A DNA stretch of 64,000 bases from Chlorella sorokiniana. Its lineage: Eukaryota > Chlorophyta > Trebouxiophyceae > Chlorellales > Chlorellaceae. The stretch covers positions 372,001 through 436,000 of the forward strand of contig CP084617.1 in NCBI GenBank assembly GCA_025917655.1. The letters run 5' to 3'. Positions 48,001 through 57,804 of this stretch are shown here, piece after piece. The notes under the pieces were generated by a model. That model was not told the origin of the DNA. It ran no database searches and worked only from the letters and a program-made list of their open reading frames with translations. How positions within the stretch are numbered: position 1 is the first letter of the stretch; each line of letters begins with the position of its first letter. The position numbers and the translations under genes were made by a program.

Positions 48001-50711
48001 CATCGGCGTAGCCGGTGCGGTGCAGGAGGGTGGGGAAGCTGGTTAGCAGCTGCCGCAGCAGCTCGGGCAGGCTGATGAGGCAGTGGCAGAGCGCTTCGTC
48101 GGTGCTGACGGATGGCTGCAGCTGGCAGAGGGTGCGCACGCGCGCCGCCGCCGACACACCCAGCATCAGCGCGGACAGCAGCACGGTGGAAACCTGCACG
48201 AGGAAGCACAGCAGCAGGAGCAAGCAGGGGGCAGTTTATGTCCAGCGGCTAGCGGGGAGGAGCACCCACCAGCTGCTGAGTGCCAGCCAGGGGCTGAAGC
48301 TGCACCGATGCTGCGCTGCAGCACAGCAGCGCGCCAGCGTGGAACGGCAACTGCGCCTCACCAGCGGCACGCGGATGCACCAAGGCTTGCCACGCCCCTC
48401 GCCGCCGCAGGCCAGCAGCACAGCCAGCAGGGCGGCCAGTATGAGCACCACCAGGCATGCCAGCGTGCCCTGCACAGGGGCATCGAGTTGTGGCGTCGTT
48501 CGACCCGGCCTCCCACATGCTTAACCGGATTCTGCACAGCCTTGCGAGGCACTAGCCGTGCGAGGTGCGCATATGCTTGGCTAGTGCTGCGCAGCCGGGA
48601 TCCCGCTGGCTCCGGAGGGGGCAGCGGCAGAGCTGGCACCCACCCAGGCAGACCAGCGGCGGAGGCGCTGCGCGTGGGCGATGGCGCTGGGCGTGCCGAC
48701 GCCGTACAGGAGCACCGTGGCCGGCACCCCCAGCCCCGGGCCAAACACCAGCACCGGCAGGCTAAGCAGGCGCATGACGGCGGGCAGCAGGCCGGGCCGC
48801 GCCACATGCAGGGGCAGCCGCCGCGTCGCTTCAGTGTTGCGAAACCTGTGGCATGGCATTGGTAGGCAGTGGCTTTCATTATTGATCTGGCGGTGTTGGT
48901 GGTATTATGGGTGCAAGGCTGGGGGAACGGGTGGTTGGGCTAGATGCTCTCAGTGACCGAGCGCGGGTCTGGCTGTGACGGTGGGGAGGGGAGGGCGGGC
49001 TACTCCACGCGCGCGACAGCACGGTTTGCACGCATGCAGCCTTGCCCCAGCCCCTCACTCCTTGCTCACCAGCTGGAAAGCACGTCGCACTGGGAGCTGG
49101 TGCAGGCGCTCATGCCGGCAGCGATGAAGACCGAGGGGGCTGCAAAGACGCCGACGTTGCCGCCAGCCAGGAAGACGGCACGCAGCATGAACCCCGTGAA
49201 GCGCCCTGCGGGTCACGCACGTGCTGTGCGAGCAGCAAACTGGGATGGTATGGATAAGACAGTAACACAGCCTGGCTTTGACAGCAACAAGTGGATGATG
49301 CGTGCTGCAAGCTTGCCAGTGCACCTCTAGCGCCCAGGGCCGCCAGCAGGTATGCCTTGTACTCCATACCGCAAAGTTTGCACAGGCCAGCAGGGAAAAG
49401 AGGAAGTAAACGGCGGTGAAGGCGATAGCAGCAGCCTGGGAGGACTCATTAGGAAGGGGAGGCAGGCCCACAGCGGTCATGGAGCGGCGAGAAGGGCGGT
49501 GCTGGTGATGGGGGTGGAGAGGCATCCGGAGGAACCGGCGCTGCCATGCTCGATACGAGAAAACAATCGCAAAGCAGGTGCACTCACTGAAATAAGAAGG
49601 GCGTCGGAAAAGCGGAAGTGCGAAGGGGGGAAGCAATGGTCAGGGTAAAGGAAAGGCGGCTGGGGTAAGGACGGCAAGGATCCAGTTCTGGATGCTGGTA
49701 GCAATGATGGGCTCGGGCGGCGCTCACCCCAGGTTCACACTTTAGGTTCAGCAGCTCCATGGCGGCTTCTGCCGCCATCAACTCCTTCCTCCTCCTTGAC
49801 TGCAAGAGCGCACAGGGAGGAAGGCTGGTACGCGTAGGCAGCTATGCATGAGCTGCAACCTGGCACAGCGACCAACCGCCTGCACCAGCGCACCCATCCC
49901 TTCCCCTTACCCGACACCTTGCAGCCGCTGCGGCTGGCAGCCAGAGGAGGCGGCACCACCCGCCGCTGCTTGGGATTGCACCGCGCAGGTGCAATCACTG
50001 AGGGTGGCTGTGTCGTGTGTTTGTGCCGTTCCACTCGCTGAGCCCCGACCACAACCTGAAGCCGTGGAGCATGCACACAGGTGATGGGGAAGCGGAAGCT
50101 GGATTTTGCTCACCCTTTGCAGGTCCTCCTCAACAGCACCCTCCTTGCTGGCGCAATGGCCCGCCTGGCCTGCCGCCCTGAACCGACTGATCAAGGCTTG
50201 GCAGATGACGGGCTGAAGCGGCGAAATGCAGTGCAAATGCAACCTAGCCAGCGCGGCGGCGTCCGGCCTGCAGCCCAGACGGGGCAGGCTCGTGCCGTGG
50301 CAATTGCAAAATTGGCGCCTGCTGCGCTTGCGTTCGTTGTACAGCCTGGCCGCGCACGCTCTGCTTTCTCATTGTTGAACTCATTCTTACGCGGTGTCAG
50401 CAGCCGCTTGTGGCATTGATTCTTACTTGCAGACAGGGATAACTTGTATGCTCACCAAACTGGGCAAGTGCACAGGGGGTTGGGCCAAAGACGCGGGGCA
50501 GCCAGGCGAAGGCGTGCACAGTGGTGTGGGCCATGGGCCCTCACCTCATGAGCTCCAGCTGCGACTTGGATGCCTTCTCCACCACAGCCACGCAGCCCTC
50601 GCCCATGGCCGCTGCAAAGGGCGAGCTGCTGGGCTGCGGCGGGCGCGGCCCTGCCGCCGCAAAGGGTGGACCGCCAGCAGCAGGCCAGGGCGGCAGCAAC
50701 TGCACCTCCAT
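45075..50711 (-). CDS. Large multipass membrane protein, unknown function
   Basis: This gene of more than ten exons starts at 50711 (MEVQLLPPWPAAGGPPFAAA) with a soluble N-terminus, including SRFRAAGQAGHCASKEGAVE and SRRRKELMAAEAAMELLNLK. Hydrophobic exons follow: AIAFTAVYFLFSLLACANFA, RAVFLAGGNVGVFAAPSVFI near 49150, MRLLSLPVLVFGPGLGVPAT near 48740, TLACLVVLILAALLAVLLAC near 48440, VLLSALMLGVSAAARV near 48170, GLVLAASSGAAHLCSGNLLA near 47400, DALLALTWLAVAAW near 45720, and the last exon AAIAAYAANVALLP to ARRLFLRSEARRRV (stop at 45075). A soluble exon SETLEDVRNIMSQSGSGAAV lies near 47130. I count at least eight membrane segments. No family is recognised, and exon limits between them are approximate. 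Part of the gene is duplicated at 54.4-55.3 kb. Confidence 0.55.
45376..45401. repeat. Poly-T tract abutting poly-G
   Basis: T18 (45376-45393) runs directly into G8. It lies in the last intron of the membrane-protein gene, where on the coding strand it would be a C8A18 tract. A 33-bp imperfect tandem duplication follows at about 45442-45510. Confidence 0.85.
47536..47925 (-). other. 390-bp intron present in one paralogue and absent in the other
   Basis: In the large membrane-protein gene a GTTGGC donor at 47925 and a CATCAG acceptor ending at 47536 bound 390 bp, part of it AT-rich. The duplicated copy at 54.9 kb runs straight through the same point within one exon, leaving only about 15 bases that differ. 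Confidence 0.6.
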
Positions 50712-51019
50712 TGCTGTCTCATACGATAAGTAGCTGGCTGGCAGCGCCCGTGGCGGCTGTTTGGGGCGGCATGCGTGGACAGGCCGCAGGCAGGCTGCCA
50801 TGTGTGGGCATAAAGCAGGCAAGGCCGAGGGCTGCGGCGTGCGTCAGCGCCCCCGCCTGCGCCTGTAGATGCTGCAAGGCCAGGCAGCAGGCAGATGAGC
50901 TGTCTAAGTTAGATCAACCGCTGCTATGCCTAGAAACAGAGCAAGCTGGAACGAAAGAACTACGCCTATGCAGCTATGGCTACTGGCAGTAAAGCGAAGA
51001 AATAAAAGAGAGCTTGCCT
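50712..51019. other. Upstream region of the membrane-protein gene
   Basis: 308 bp holding the promoter and leader of the membrane-protein gene (-) and the 3-prime end of the next minus-strand gene. No motif stands out. Confidence 0.45.
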
Positions 51020-51725
51020 TCACGGGCTATCCTTCAAGCCCTTTGCCTCCGCCAACCTCTTCTCGAGTGAGGCGAAAGTCCCCTTGGCTTCATCCAGGTC
51101 ATTGGAGCTCTTCAAGAGCTCATTGAAAGCCAATGAACAGATGCCGGTGACGGGCAGGGGTGTGAGGACCGCTGACGCGGCAGCCATGGCAGCCTTAAGG
51201 CCAAGCTTGGCCCAGCCCGGGATAAAGTCAAGGTCCAAAACCCACGAGCTGTCTGTCCCTTGCAACAACAGATACGCACCGACTGCCAGGATTGTGTTTG
51301 TAGTTGCGCGTGCCGCAGCCTTCACCTTGATCGTCAGCCCGTCAACTTTCGCTCCCTGCAGCCTCAGCTCTTTCTGCACCTCTTTGACCTGCATGGATGG
51401 GTCAATGACGCTCGATTGGTCATCGCAACTACAAGGATTGTGGCAACTTGCCAACAGGATCGAGCGAGCTGTAGCTGGCGCTGCTCACTACGTCAGGGTC
51501 CTGGCTAGTTGGACCCTGCGGGCCGCTGCTCAGTACTTTGACTGTCCGCGGAATCTGAAGCGGGCCAGGTACCCGTGCAACGATGCTGAATTGGCCTGAC
51601 TGCTGCCCGTAGTTGCCGTGGCGGCAGAAGGACGCTGCTTGCAGCGGGTGGGGTTGCTGGCAGTTGCTGCACGTAAACGTTGGTCGACTGGCGGCGGTGA
51701 GGTAGAGGGCCTTCAGCCAAGCCAT
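51020..51725 (-). CDS. Probable membrane-associated coiled-coil protein (201 residues)
   Basis: Two exons, 51725-51489 and 51388-51020, join in phase (GTGAGC/ATGCAG) to give 201 residues. The N-terminal 80 residues have a Cys pair (FTCSNCQQPH) and a Pro/Ser-rich stretch. The second exon starts with the helix VKEVQKELRLQGAKVDGL, continues into the hydrophobic ARATTNTILAVGAYLLLQG and AAMAAASAVLTPLPVTGICS, and closes with a charged coiled coil (DLDEAKGTFASLEKRLAEAK). Two membrane segments flanked by coiled coils are plausible. The start is the first ATG. An upstream in-frame GTG at 51752 is not used in this model. No family is recognised. Confidence 0.55.
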
Positions 51726-52030
51726 GCTTAGCCCTGCTCGAAGCGTTTTCACGTGCAGGCAACAGTAACCTTGCAGGTGTTTGAGTCAGGCAGCCCAAAG
51801 CAGTTTGCTGACCAGCCCTGGGCTGTCTGTGGTGACGCGCTCGAGAAGGACGACCTAAGGCGTGCTTCAATGATTCAACATCCCTCACCTGTTGAACACG
51901 GCTTCTTGAATGAATGTAGGGCTGAGAACATCTGGCCTGGAGGCTGTCACTGTCTCAAGCTTGGTCTGGAAAGTTCTCTCTGGTCCGCATGAACTCTGCT
52001 TGCACTCATGCCCACAGCCCGCATTGCAGC

Positions 52031-52110
52031 AATTCAACTCACGATCATGTATGGCTCGCTGCGCCTGCCTCCTGCAGTCGTGAGGGCGCCCGGGCTGGGT
52101 GGCAAATCGG
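52031..52110 (+). repeat. Dispersed 80-bp repeat, copy 1
   Basis: Begins AATTCAACTCACGATCATGT, has the core CTCCTGCAGTCGTGAGGGCG and ends GGCAAATCGG. Two more copies lie at 53939-54018 (inverted) and 54347-54423. Confidence 0.75.
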
Positions 52111-52612
52111 AGGTTTGGATAGCGCGCCCCTGCTCAGGCGAGCAATGCTCTTCGCATCCGCTGATCACGGTCTGCGGTTGCCTAAAGTACTTAACCCTAT
52201 GGTCGGAGAGCCCATTCCTCAGTGTGGCTCTGCCGCTTGCGCAGTGCTTGGCATTCAATGCGCATCGTCCTTTCGATGCTGTTGCAGGCCCTGCCCTACT
52301 CACCAGGCGGGCTGCAACTTTGCGGCGCCTGCAGCGGCGGCGGTGCAGCACCCAGGCTGGGAGCAGCCCGCCACCGCAGGGCCCACAGGGCAACGGCGAC
52401 ACCTCCATATTGGTGGAAAAAGTGGCGCGTACAGTGGTGGCCGTCAGCTTGCTGCTGATCTCAGCCTATTTCGATTATGAACCTCCCGAGCTCGCACACT
52501 TTTGCATCTTTCTCACGCTGTGGCTGACATGGGCGTTTTGATGATTCATGTTTAGTTGATTGTAGCAGGTAGCAGGAAGGATGAGCATTTGAGCCTGATG
52601 AGCAAGGCTGTC

Positions 52613-52708
52613 ATTGTTGCAGGGCCACTTGCGAGTGCAAATCAGTTGTTGCAGGGCCACTTGCGAGTGCAAGTCAGTTGTTGCAGGGCCGAATGCTAAT
52701 GCAAATCA
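52613..52708. repeat. 32-bp tandem repeat, three copies
   Basis: Units beginning TTGTTGCAGGGCCACTTGCG start near 52613, 52645 and 52677. The third has diverged. Each contains TTGCAGG, which could act as a splice acceptor. Confidence 0.85.
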
Positions 52709-53938
52709 GGCACATGCAAGAACAGCAAATCGTCGAGCCCTTACGCGGCACAACGGCATCAGACCACAGGTGGGGGCGCAAGCGTTTATTGCTGGGTCCG
52801 CTCTGCTGCCCGAGCCCGCTGCTCGCTGCGGTGGCCAAGCGGCTTGAGCCGTGCTGCCAGGCCGTCGCCGGCGCGCTGCGTGCCCTCTGCATCCCCCTCG
52901 CCTTTGTGCTGCGAGGGAACCGTGGCAGCCAAGGGGAGGCATGACGCCGCCGTGGACACCAACTGCACTCTTGCAGTGGAAGCCACGCTGCTGCTCCGCG
53001 CAGTACGGCGGACCGTGCACGCTGCAGGTCGCCGCCGCTGCTGTCAGCGTCAGCAGAAGCTGCCACCACGCGCATGCCAGCGCCCCAGGCGGCAGCGGCA
53101 AGCGCGCTGCAGCACACCCGGCAGCGGCACTTGCTGAGCCTGACCAACCAGCTGCCCCTGCTGACGCGGAGCAGCAGGCGGCAGCGGCGGCGCGGCATGT
53201 AAGGGTTGCCAGGCCTGAGCGCCTGTAGCAGCGCCCGAGCGGCGGGCCTGCAGCGGGAACGGGCGAGAACGGGCAGCTGCGGCAGGCGCGCGAGCGCCTG
53301 CAGGGCACGGTGCAACATCTGGGGTTTGCTCCTGGGGGGCTTGACTGCGAAGTGAGTGCCCTGCACTGCAGGTGGTCCCTGAAGCATTGTGAGACTGCAC
53401 ATCCTGATAGGTTATATCCTGCTGTTGTTTATGCTGATGTCCGCAGCCTACGCTGATGCACAAGCCGCAGGATCCCCCCCCCCGCCCCCCACACACACAC
53501 ACGATAACCACCACGACCTACCCCACCAATCCATCCCCACACCCTTGCAGGCGGCACGCTGGCGCCAGAAGCACCGCAGCAACGGCCAGCGCCGCCTGGT
53601 TGTCATAGTCAGGGGGTGGATGAGGCGGAGCCCTGGGGAGGTGGGCCTCAGGGAGTTGCTGTGCCTGTTTCTGGAGCACAAAGGGCCTTCTTGTTGTGGT
53701 TACTGGCCTCAGCAGGCAAGCAGGCTTGCTGGGAAGTGGAGACGGGTTCTGGGAGCCTGGCAGTTAGCGGCAGGAGCAGCCGGGCATCCACATTTCACGG
53801 CCTGTCGTTATTCTTATGCAGTGCCTCAGCCTGCCAGTTCTCTTTCACGGCTACCTTGCTAGCGGCCGTCCACCCATTGTCTCAAACATCCTGCGCCTCG
53901 CCGCTGCCGCAGAGGAGGCCGGGCCGCACGCACCACAC

Positions 53939-54018
53939 TTCCAAGCTGCCATCCAGCCTGGGCGCCCCCACAACTGCAGGCAGAAGGTAAGGGGAGCCAT
54001 AAATTATCATCAGTTGAA
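53939..54018 (-). repeat. Dispersed 80-bp repeat, copy 2 (inverted)
   Basis: Reverse complement of the repeat. On the minus strand it starts TTCAACTGATGATAATTTAT and contains TTCTGCCTGCAGTTGTGGGG. It is the most AT-shifted of the three copies. Confidence 0.7.
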
Positions 54019-54346
54019 ATGTTCAGCTGCACGCCCCTGTTGCTGCGGCCTGCCTGCCGGCCTGCATGCCGAGCCCGCCCCGCCCGCTGCAGCGGCCGGC
54101 CAAGAACACCGTGCGCACCAGGCTTGGCCCCCTCCCCGCCGCCGTCCCCGGCATCCACTTCCTTTTATCCTTTTAGGTGTGCCTGTGACTGGGCTGTGCA
54201 AAGTGCTGGGCAGCAGCAAAGGGCCCCACCTCCTTGCAGCCTCTCACCATGTGTTCAGCATGCTGCTGATGTGCATGCCGTGCGCCGCCACAGCGTGGAG
54301 GCTCGGCGTGTATTCAAGGCCACAACACGCGCAACACACGCAAAGC

Positions 54347-54423
54347 GGTTCAACTGATGATCACGTTTGGCTCGCTTCGCCCTCTGCCTGCAGTCGTGAG
54401 GGCGCCCGGGCTGCGTCAGCTCG
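54347..54423 (+). repeat. Dispersed 80-bp repeat, copy 3
   Basis: Starts GGTTCAACTGATGATCACGT and has the core CTGCCTGCAGTCGTGAGGGC. It ends just where homology to the large membrane-protein gene begins, so it marks the edge of the duplicated fragment. Confidence 0.75.
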
Positions 54424-54429
54424 GAGATG

Positions 54430-55295
54430 TGGGGCGCACGGCTCGGCTCAGGCAAATTGCCGCTGCCCGTCGCCCCCTCCAAGAGCGGGACGCCCACCGC
54501 TGCACCGCTGCCGGATTGCGACATAATGTTGCGGACATCCTCCAGCGTTTCGCTGTGGGTGGGGAGTTTGAGAGCGCGGCAATCGCCAAGGCAGCCGTGG
54601 GCTGACAGCGGGTGAGCGGGCGGTTGCGGAGGGCGGCGGCGACAGGGGCATCGCACGAACCGCTCACCTTGCTCGGGATACATTATTGATCACTCTAGCC
54701 CTGATGTGAAGTATACACGCCTCTGACAGAGTGGGCGCCGTTAGAGAGCGGCCTGCGCCCTTGTCACAAGCAAATTGCCGCTGCACAGGTGTGCCGCGCC
54801 TGAGGAGGCTGCCAGCACAAGTCCAAGGTACGTTACACCTCCCAGGTGCAGCGCTTCACGCCGCTCCAGCAGCGCTTGTCGCGGGCCTGCGGGGACTGCA
54901 GCGCCTCCGGAGGCGTCTGCAGCGGCTGCCGCGGGGAAGCGGCGAGCCACCCAGCCCCACACGCCTGTGCGCCAGCCGCGGTACGCATCAGCGTAGCCGG
55001 TGCGGTTCAGGAGGGTGGGGAAGCTGGTTAGCAGCTGCCGCAGCAGCACAGGCTGGATGTTGAGGCAGTGGTAGAGCGCGTCGTCGGTGCTGACCGATGG
55101 CTGCAGCTGGCAGCGCGCCGCCGCCGACACACCCAGCATCAGCGCGGACAGCAGCACGGCGGAAACCTACACGAGGCAGCGCAGCAGCAGGAGAAAGCAG
55201 GGGGCAGTTCACTTAGCTCGGCGGCTCGGAGCACCCGCCAGCGGCTGAATGCCAGCCAGGGGCCGAAGCTGCACTGGTGCTGTGCTGCAGAGCAT
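54430..55295 (-). pseudogene. Partial duplicate of the large membrane-protein gene
   Basis: The segment matches 47050-47535 plus 47926-48330 in order and orientation, including intron sequence, so it is a DNA-level duplication and not a retrocopy. Both copies encode ETLEDVRNIMSQSGSGAAVG, GVPLLEGATGSG, HLGGVTYLGLVLAASSGAAH and GYADAYRGWRTGVWGW. The copy lacks all other exons of the parent, so it is probably a non-functional fragment, although its longest exon is still open. It also lacks the 390-bp intron found in the parent. Small differences are scattered along its whole length, which suggests an age well beyond a recent assembly duplication. Confidence 0.7.
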
Positions 55296-55956
55296 AAACG
55301 TGGTGCGAGTGGCGCTAGGCTGCCAATACCGGGCTAATTCACTCGTGTGATCAGTTACAAAGACATTGCATGAGCACACGAGGTTTGGCGCATTGCGAAC
55401 GGGCTCCGCCAACGGCAATTGAGTTGGAGCCAGTGAAGCTGCCCACCGCCTTGCACCACCCTGTGCTGCGGCAGCGGTAGCACTGAGAGAAACGAGAACT
55501 GAAAAGGAGGATGACTGCTAATTACAGAAGGGGCTAGATCGCAGGGGCAAAACTTGAGGGAGGTATGGGCACCAGGGAGCATGCAGCAAAACAAGCGACA
55601 AAGTTTAACGCACCGCTCGGTGACCGAGCGGGCTGCACGTTCACTGAAGTTTGAACGGGCGGCAGACAGGAAAACTGGGGGCACCAAGCAGATGAGAAAT
55701 ACATGCGACTGGCCATGGGGTGCGCTGAGCGCAAGCTGCTGCAGCAGCTATGGCTGGGCGCGGGCGGCACCCCGGCGCGACGGGCAGCCAGAGAGAGGCA
55801 AGAAGACTTGGCGGCTGCCAAAGCAAAACGAGCAAACATACAAGGAGGGACAAGGGAGGACAAGTCCGGCTGGTCCAATGATGTTTATTTTTGGACTGGT
55901 AGGCAAGCAGCAGTAGGGAGAGAGCTCGCACCTTGTTCGGCAAGCTTGCTCGCTTC
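55296..55956. other. Intergenic region
   Basis: 661 bp between the gene fragment and the stop of the next minus-strand gene. Open frames occur on both strands but none has a motif or splice support. Confidence 0.5.
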
Positions 55957-56907
55957 CTACCCTTCACATAATGTACGGGAGGAACGCCATGGCCCAGCCA
56001 TTACTGGGCTGCGGCGAAAGCCCCCGCTGCGCCGGCTCATCTCCCGCCGCGCTGCCTCCCTCTCCTCCAGCTCAGCCAGGTATGCTGCTGCCGTGGTGCG
56101 CGGCGAGGCGGCAGGGCCCGCAGGCGGCGGGGGCGGCGGCGGGCTGCGCACCAAGAAGCCGACCGGTCCATCAGGCGCGCCCTCTGTGCTGGATGCTGCT
56201 GCCGTCCCGGCATGGTCTGCGAGAAGAACAAGCAGTGACATACGTGTTGAGTAGCTGGCTGAAGTGAAGAGTAGGGCGCATGCCTTGACAGATTCCAGCA
56301 CCACCTTCCCTGCGACGTTGGCCAAGCCTGCTGCAGTTGGTTGCGGCGGCAGCCAGCGCGCTTGCCTTGAGTCGTTCCCAGATCCAGCTGGTCACCGGGG
56401 TGCACGACAATGACAGACACCATGTGCTCAGTGCCTGCGTGCTGCGAGCCCGCCGCTGCTGCCTTCTCAGCAGGAGCGCTGCCCTCCACCGCCGTTGTTG
56501 CGAGCGCTGGCGCCTGCCAGGGCAGGTGGCCAGTGCGCTGCTTCGTCCACAGCACCCAGATTATCACCAAGAAGGCAATGAAAATCAAGATGGACAAGGC
56601 GCCACAGATGACCGCAACTGCAAGGCAGGCCAGGGAGGCAAGGCAGTCGGGATTTCGCTACAGGCGGCGGCAACCCAGGGTTGCAAGCGCCCTTGGTGGC
56701 GGCGGCAGCGGCGGGCACCCGAACAAAAGCTATGCATCCGTGGGGCGCGCTTGCAGACACAGACGGCGTAACAGCACGCAGACACCCAAGTGGGGGCACC
56801 CGCGACGGGTTGCAGGGCCGCCGAGGCCCTCTGCTGCTAAATTTACTAGCTTCCGTGCGCTCACTCGTTGTGTGATTGTCGTCCTCGCAGTCGGCGCGGA
56901 ACACCAT
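55957..56907 (-). CDS. Single-pass membrane protein (184 residues), unknown function
   Basis: Exons 56907-56865, 56617-56366 and 56216-55957 join in frame. A short acidic N-terminus (MVFRADCEDDNHTT) is followed by one membrane helix (AVICGALSILIFIAFLVIIW), a basic stop-transfer stretch (TKQRTGH), and a cytosolic tail with SVIVVHPGDQLDLG, a poly-Pro run after FLVRS, and a charged helix YLAELEEREAARREMSRRSG. The second intron has a GC donor (GCAAGC at 56365). The VVHPGDQL stretch followed by a Pro-rich tail recurs in algal membrane proteins, but I cannot assign a function. Exons further upstream, towards 58.2 kb, may add an extracellular part. Confidence 0.6.
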
Positions 56908-57804
56908 GACGGTGCGAAGCTGGTGCAGGGCTCGGGCGCCTTGACGCTGGGTGACGGCCTTCAAAGCGACAAGAGCATGCCTCACAAGCAGTATCAACGC
57001 TCCTGGCCACGCAGTTGTGCGGCCTACCCAGGCTCACAGTACCGATGGCGCCGCGATAAGACAGCGCTGCCAGCTTCTGCGAAACCCGTCCCATGCGGCT
57101 GTTTGCACACACAACAAGCATCACACTGCCACTTTGGCATGCTAGCATTGTAAGAGCAACGAGGCAAGGGAAGGCCTGGGGTTCCATGCAACGGGGAAGT
57201 CCTGCGCGTCGAAACTGCAGCGGTAGCGGTGGAACAGAGCACAGCGATTTGGCGCGCAAGCATGCCAAGGCGTGAGTGGTACATCTCGCTCACGCCCACA
57301 TGCGGTAGGCTACTCATCAAATGGGCACAGGGGCAAGCTGCTCAGGAGGCGCACAGCCTGCTCCTCTGAGCGTCAAAAGCGTTGCACGCACCTCCTGACG
57401 GGACCAGCTTAACCCAGCATTGCCCAGGTGTGGATGCACCCAGAGCGCTTCATCGGGCGCCTGTGACGTGCAGTAACTGGAGGCAATGGAGCCTGAAGGG
57501 AGCGACCCGGGTCCATGGGTCATAGGCCGAGTGGCCGCGTAGCTGGCAGCAAACGTGCCACCCACGCGCTGCATGCGGGCGCTTGACGGCAAGGAATGCG
57601 TGCTTCCTCACATAAAGGAATGCGTCCTTCCTCACATGAAGTTGCTGCCACGAGGATCCACATCACTACGGGTGGCGGCATAGGCGTGGCGACACAGGCG
57701 ACAGGGTCGAGCAGGCCGGAGCTGGCGGGTGACCTCGCCATGCCGCCGTAGCGCCAGCCTGGCCCGGTGTTTTGTTGGACGCATCGCATGGCTACCCTCC
57801 TTCC
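56908..57804. other. Unassigned region, possible 5-prime exons of the membrane protein
   Basis: 897 bp. Minus-strand stretches such as YCTSQAPDEALWVHPHLGNA (near 57430) and MARSPASSGLLDPVACVATP (near 57710) read like an extracellular domain and may belong to the gene at 55957-56907. No complete splice chain was found. A 24-bp tandem duplication lies at 57591-57637. Confidence 0.35.
57591..57637. repeat. 24-bp tandem duplication
   Basis: Two copies of AAGGAATGCGTNCTTCCTCA plus four bases, differing at one site, at 57591 and 57615. Confidence 0.8.

Larger units (their letters stand above)
51726..54346. other. Repeat-rich region without a well-supported gene
   Basis: 2.6 kb containing two copies of an 80-bp dispersed repeat, a 32-bp triplicate and an (AC)n stretch near 53490. 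Two plus-strand open stretches read somewhat like protein: 52678-52944, with LLGPLCCPSPLLAAVAKRLE, and about 52978-53228. Neither has a recognised domain or a clean exon chain, so I do not call them genes. Confidence 0.45.

Noticed and set aside
52613-52708. Three regular repeats as a small CRISPR-like array
   Set aside because: The units are contiguous without unique spacers, and the genome is eukaryotic.
54430-55295. Second intact gene of the membrane-protein family
   Set aside because: Only the exons matching 47.0-48.3 kb are present and both edges are abrupt, so a gene fragment is the better call.
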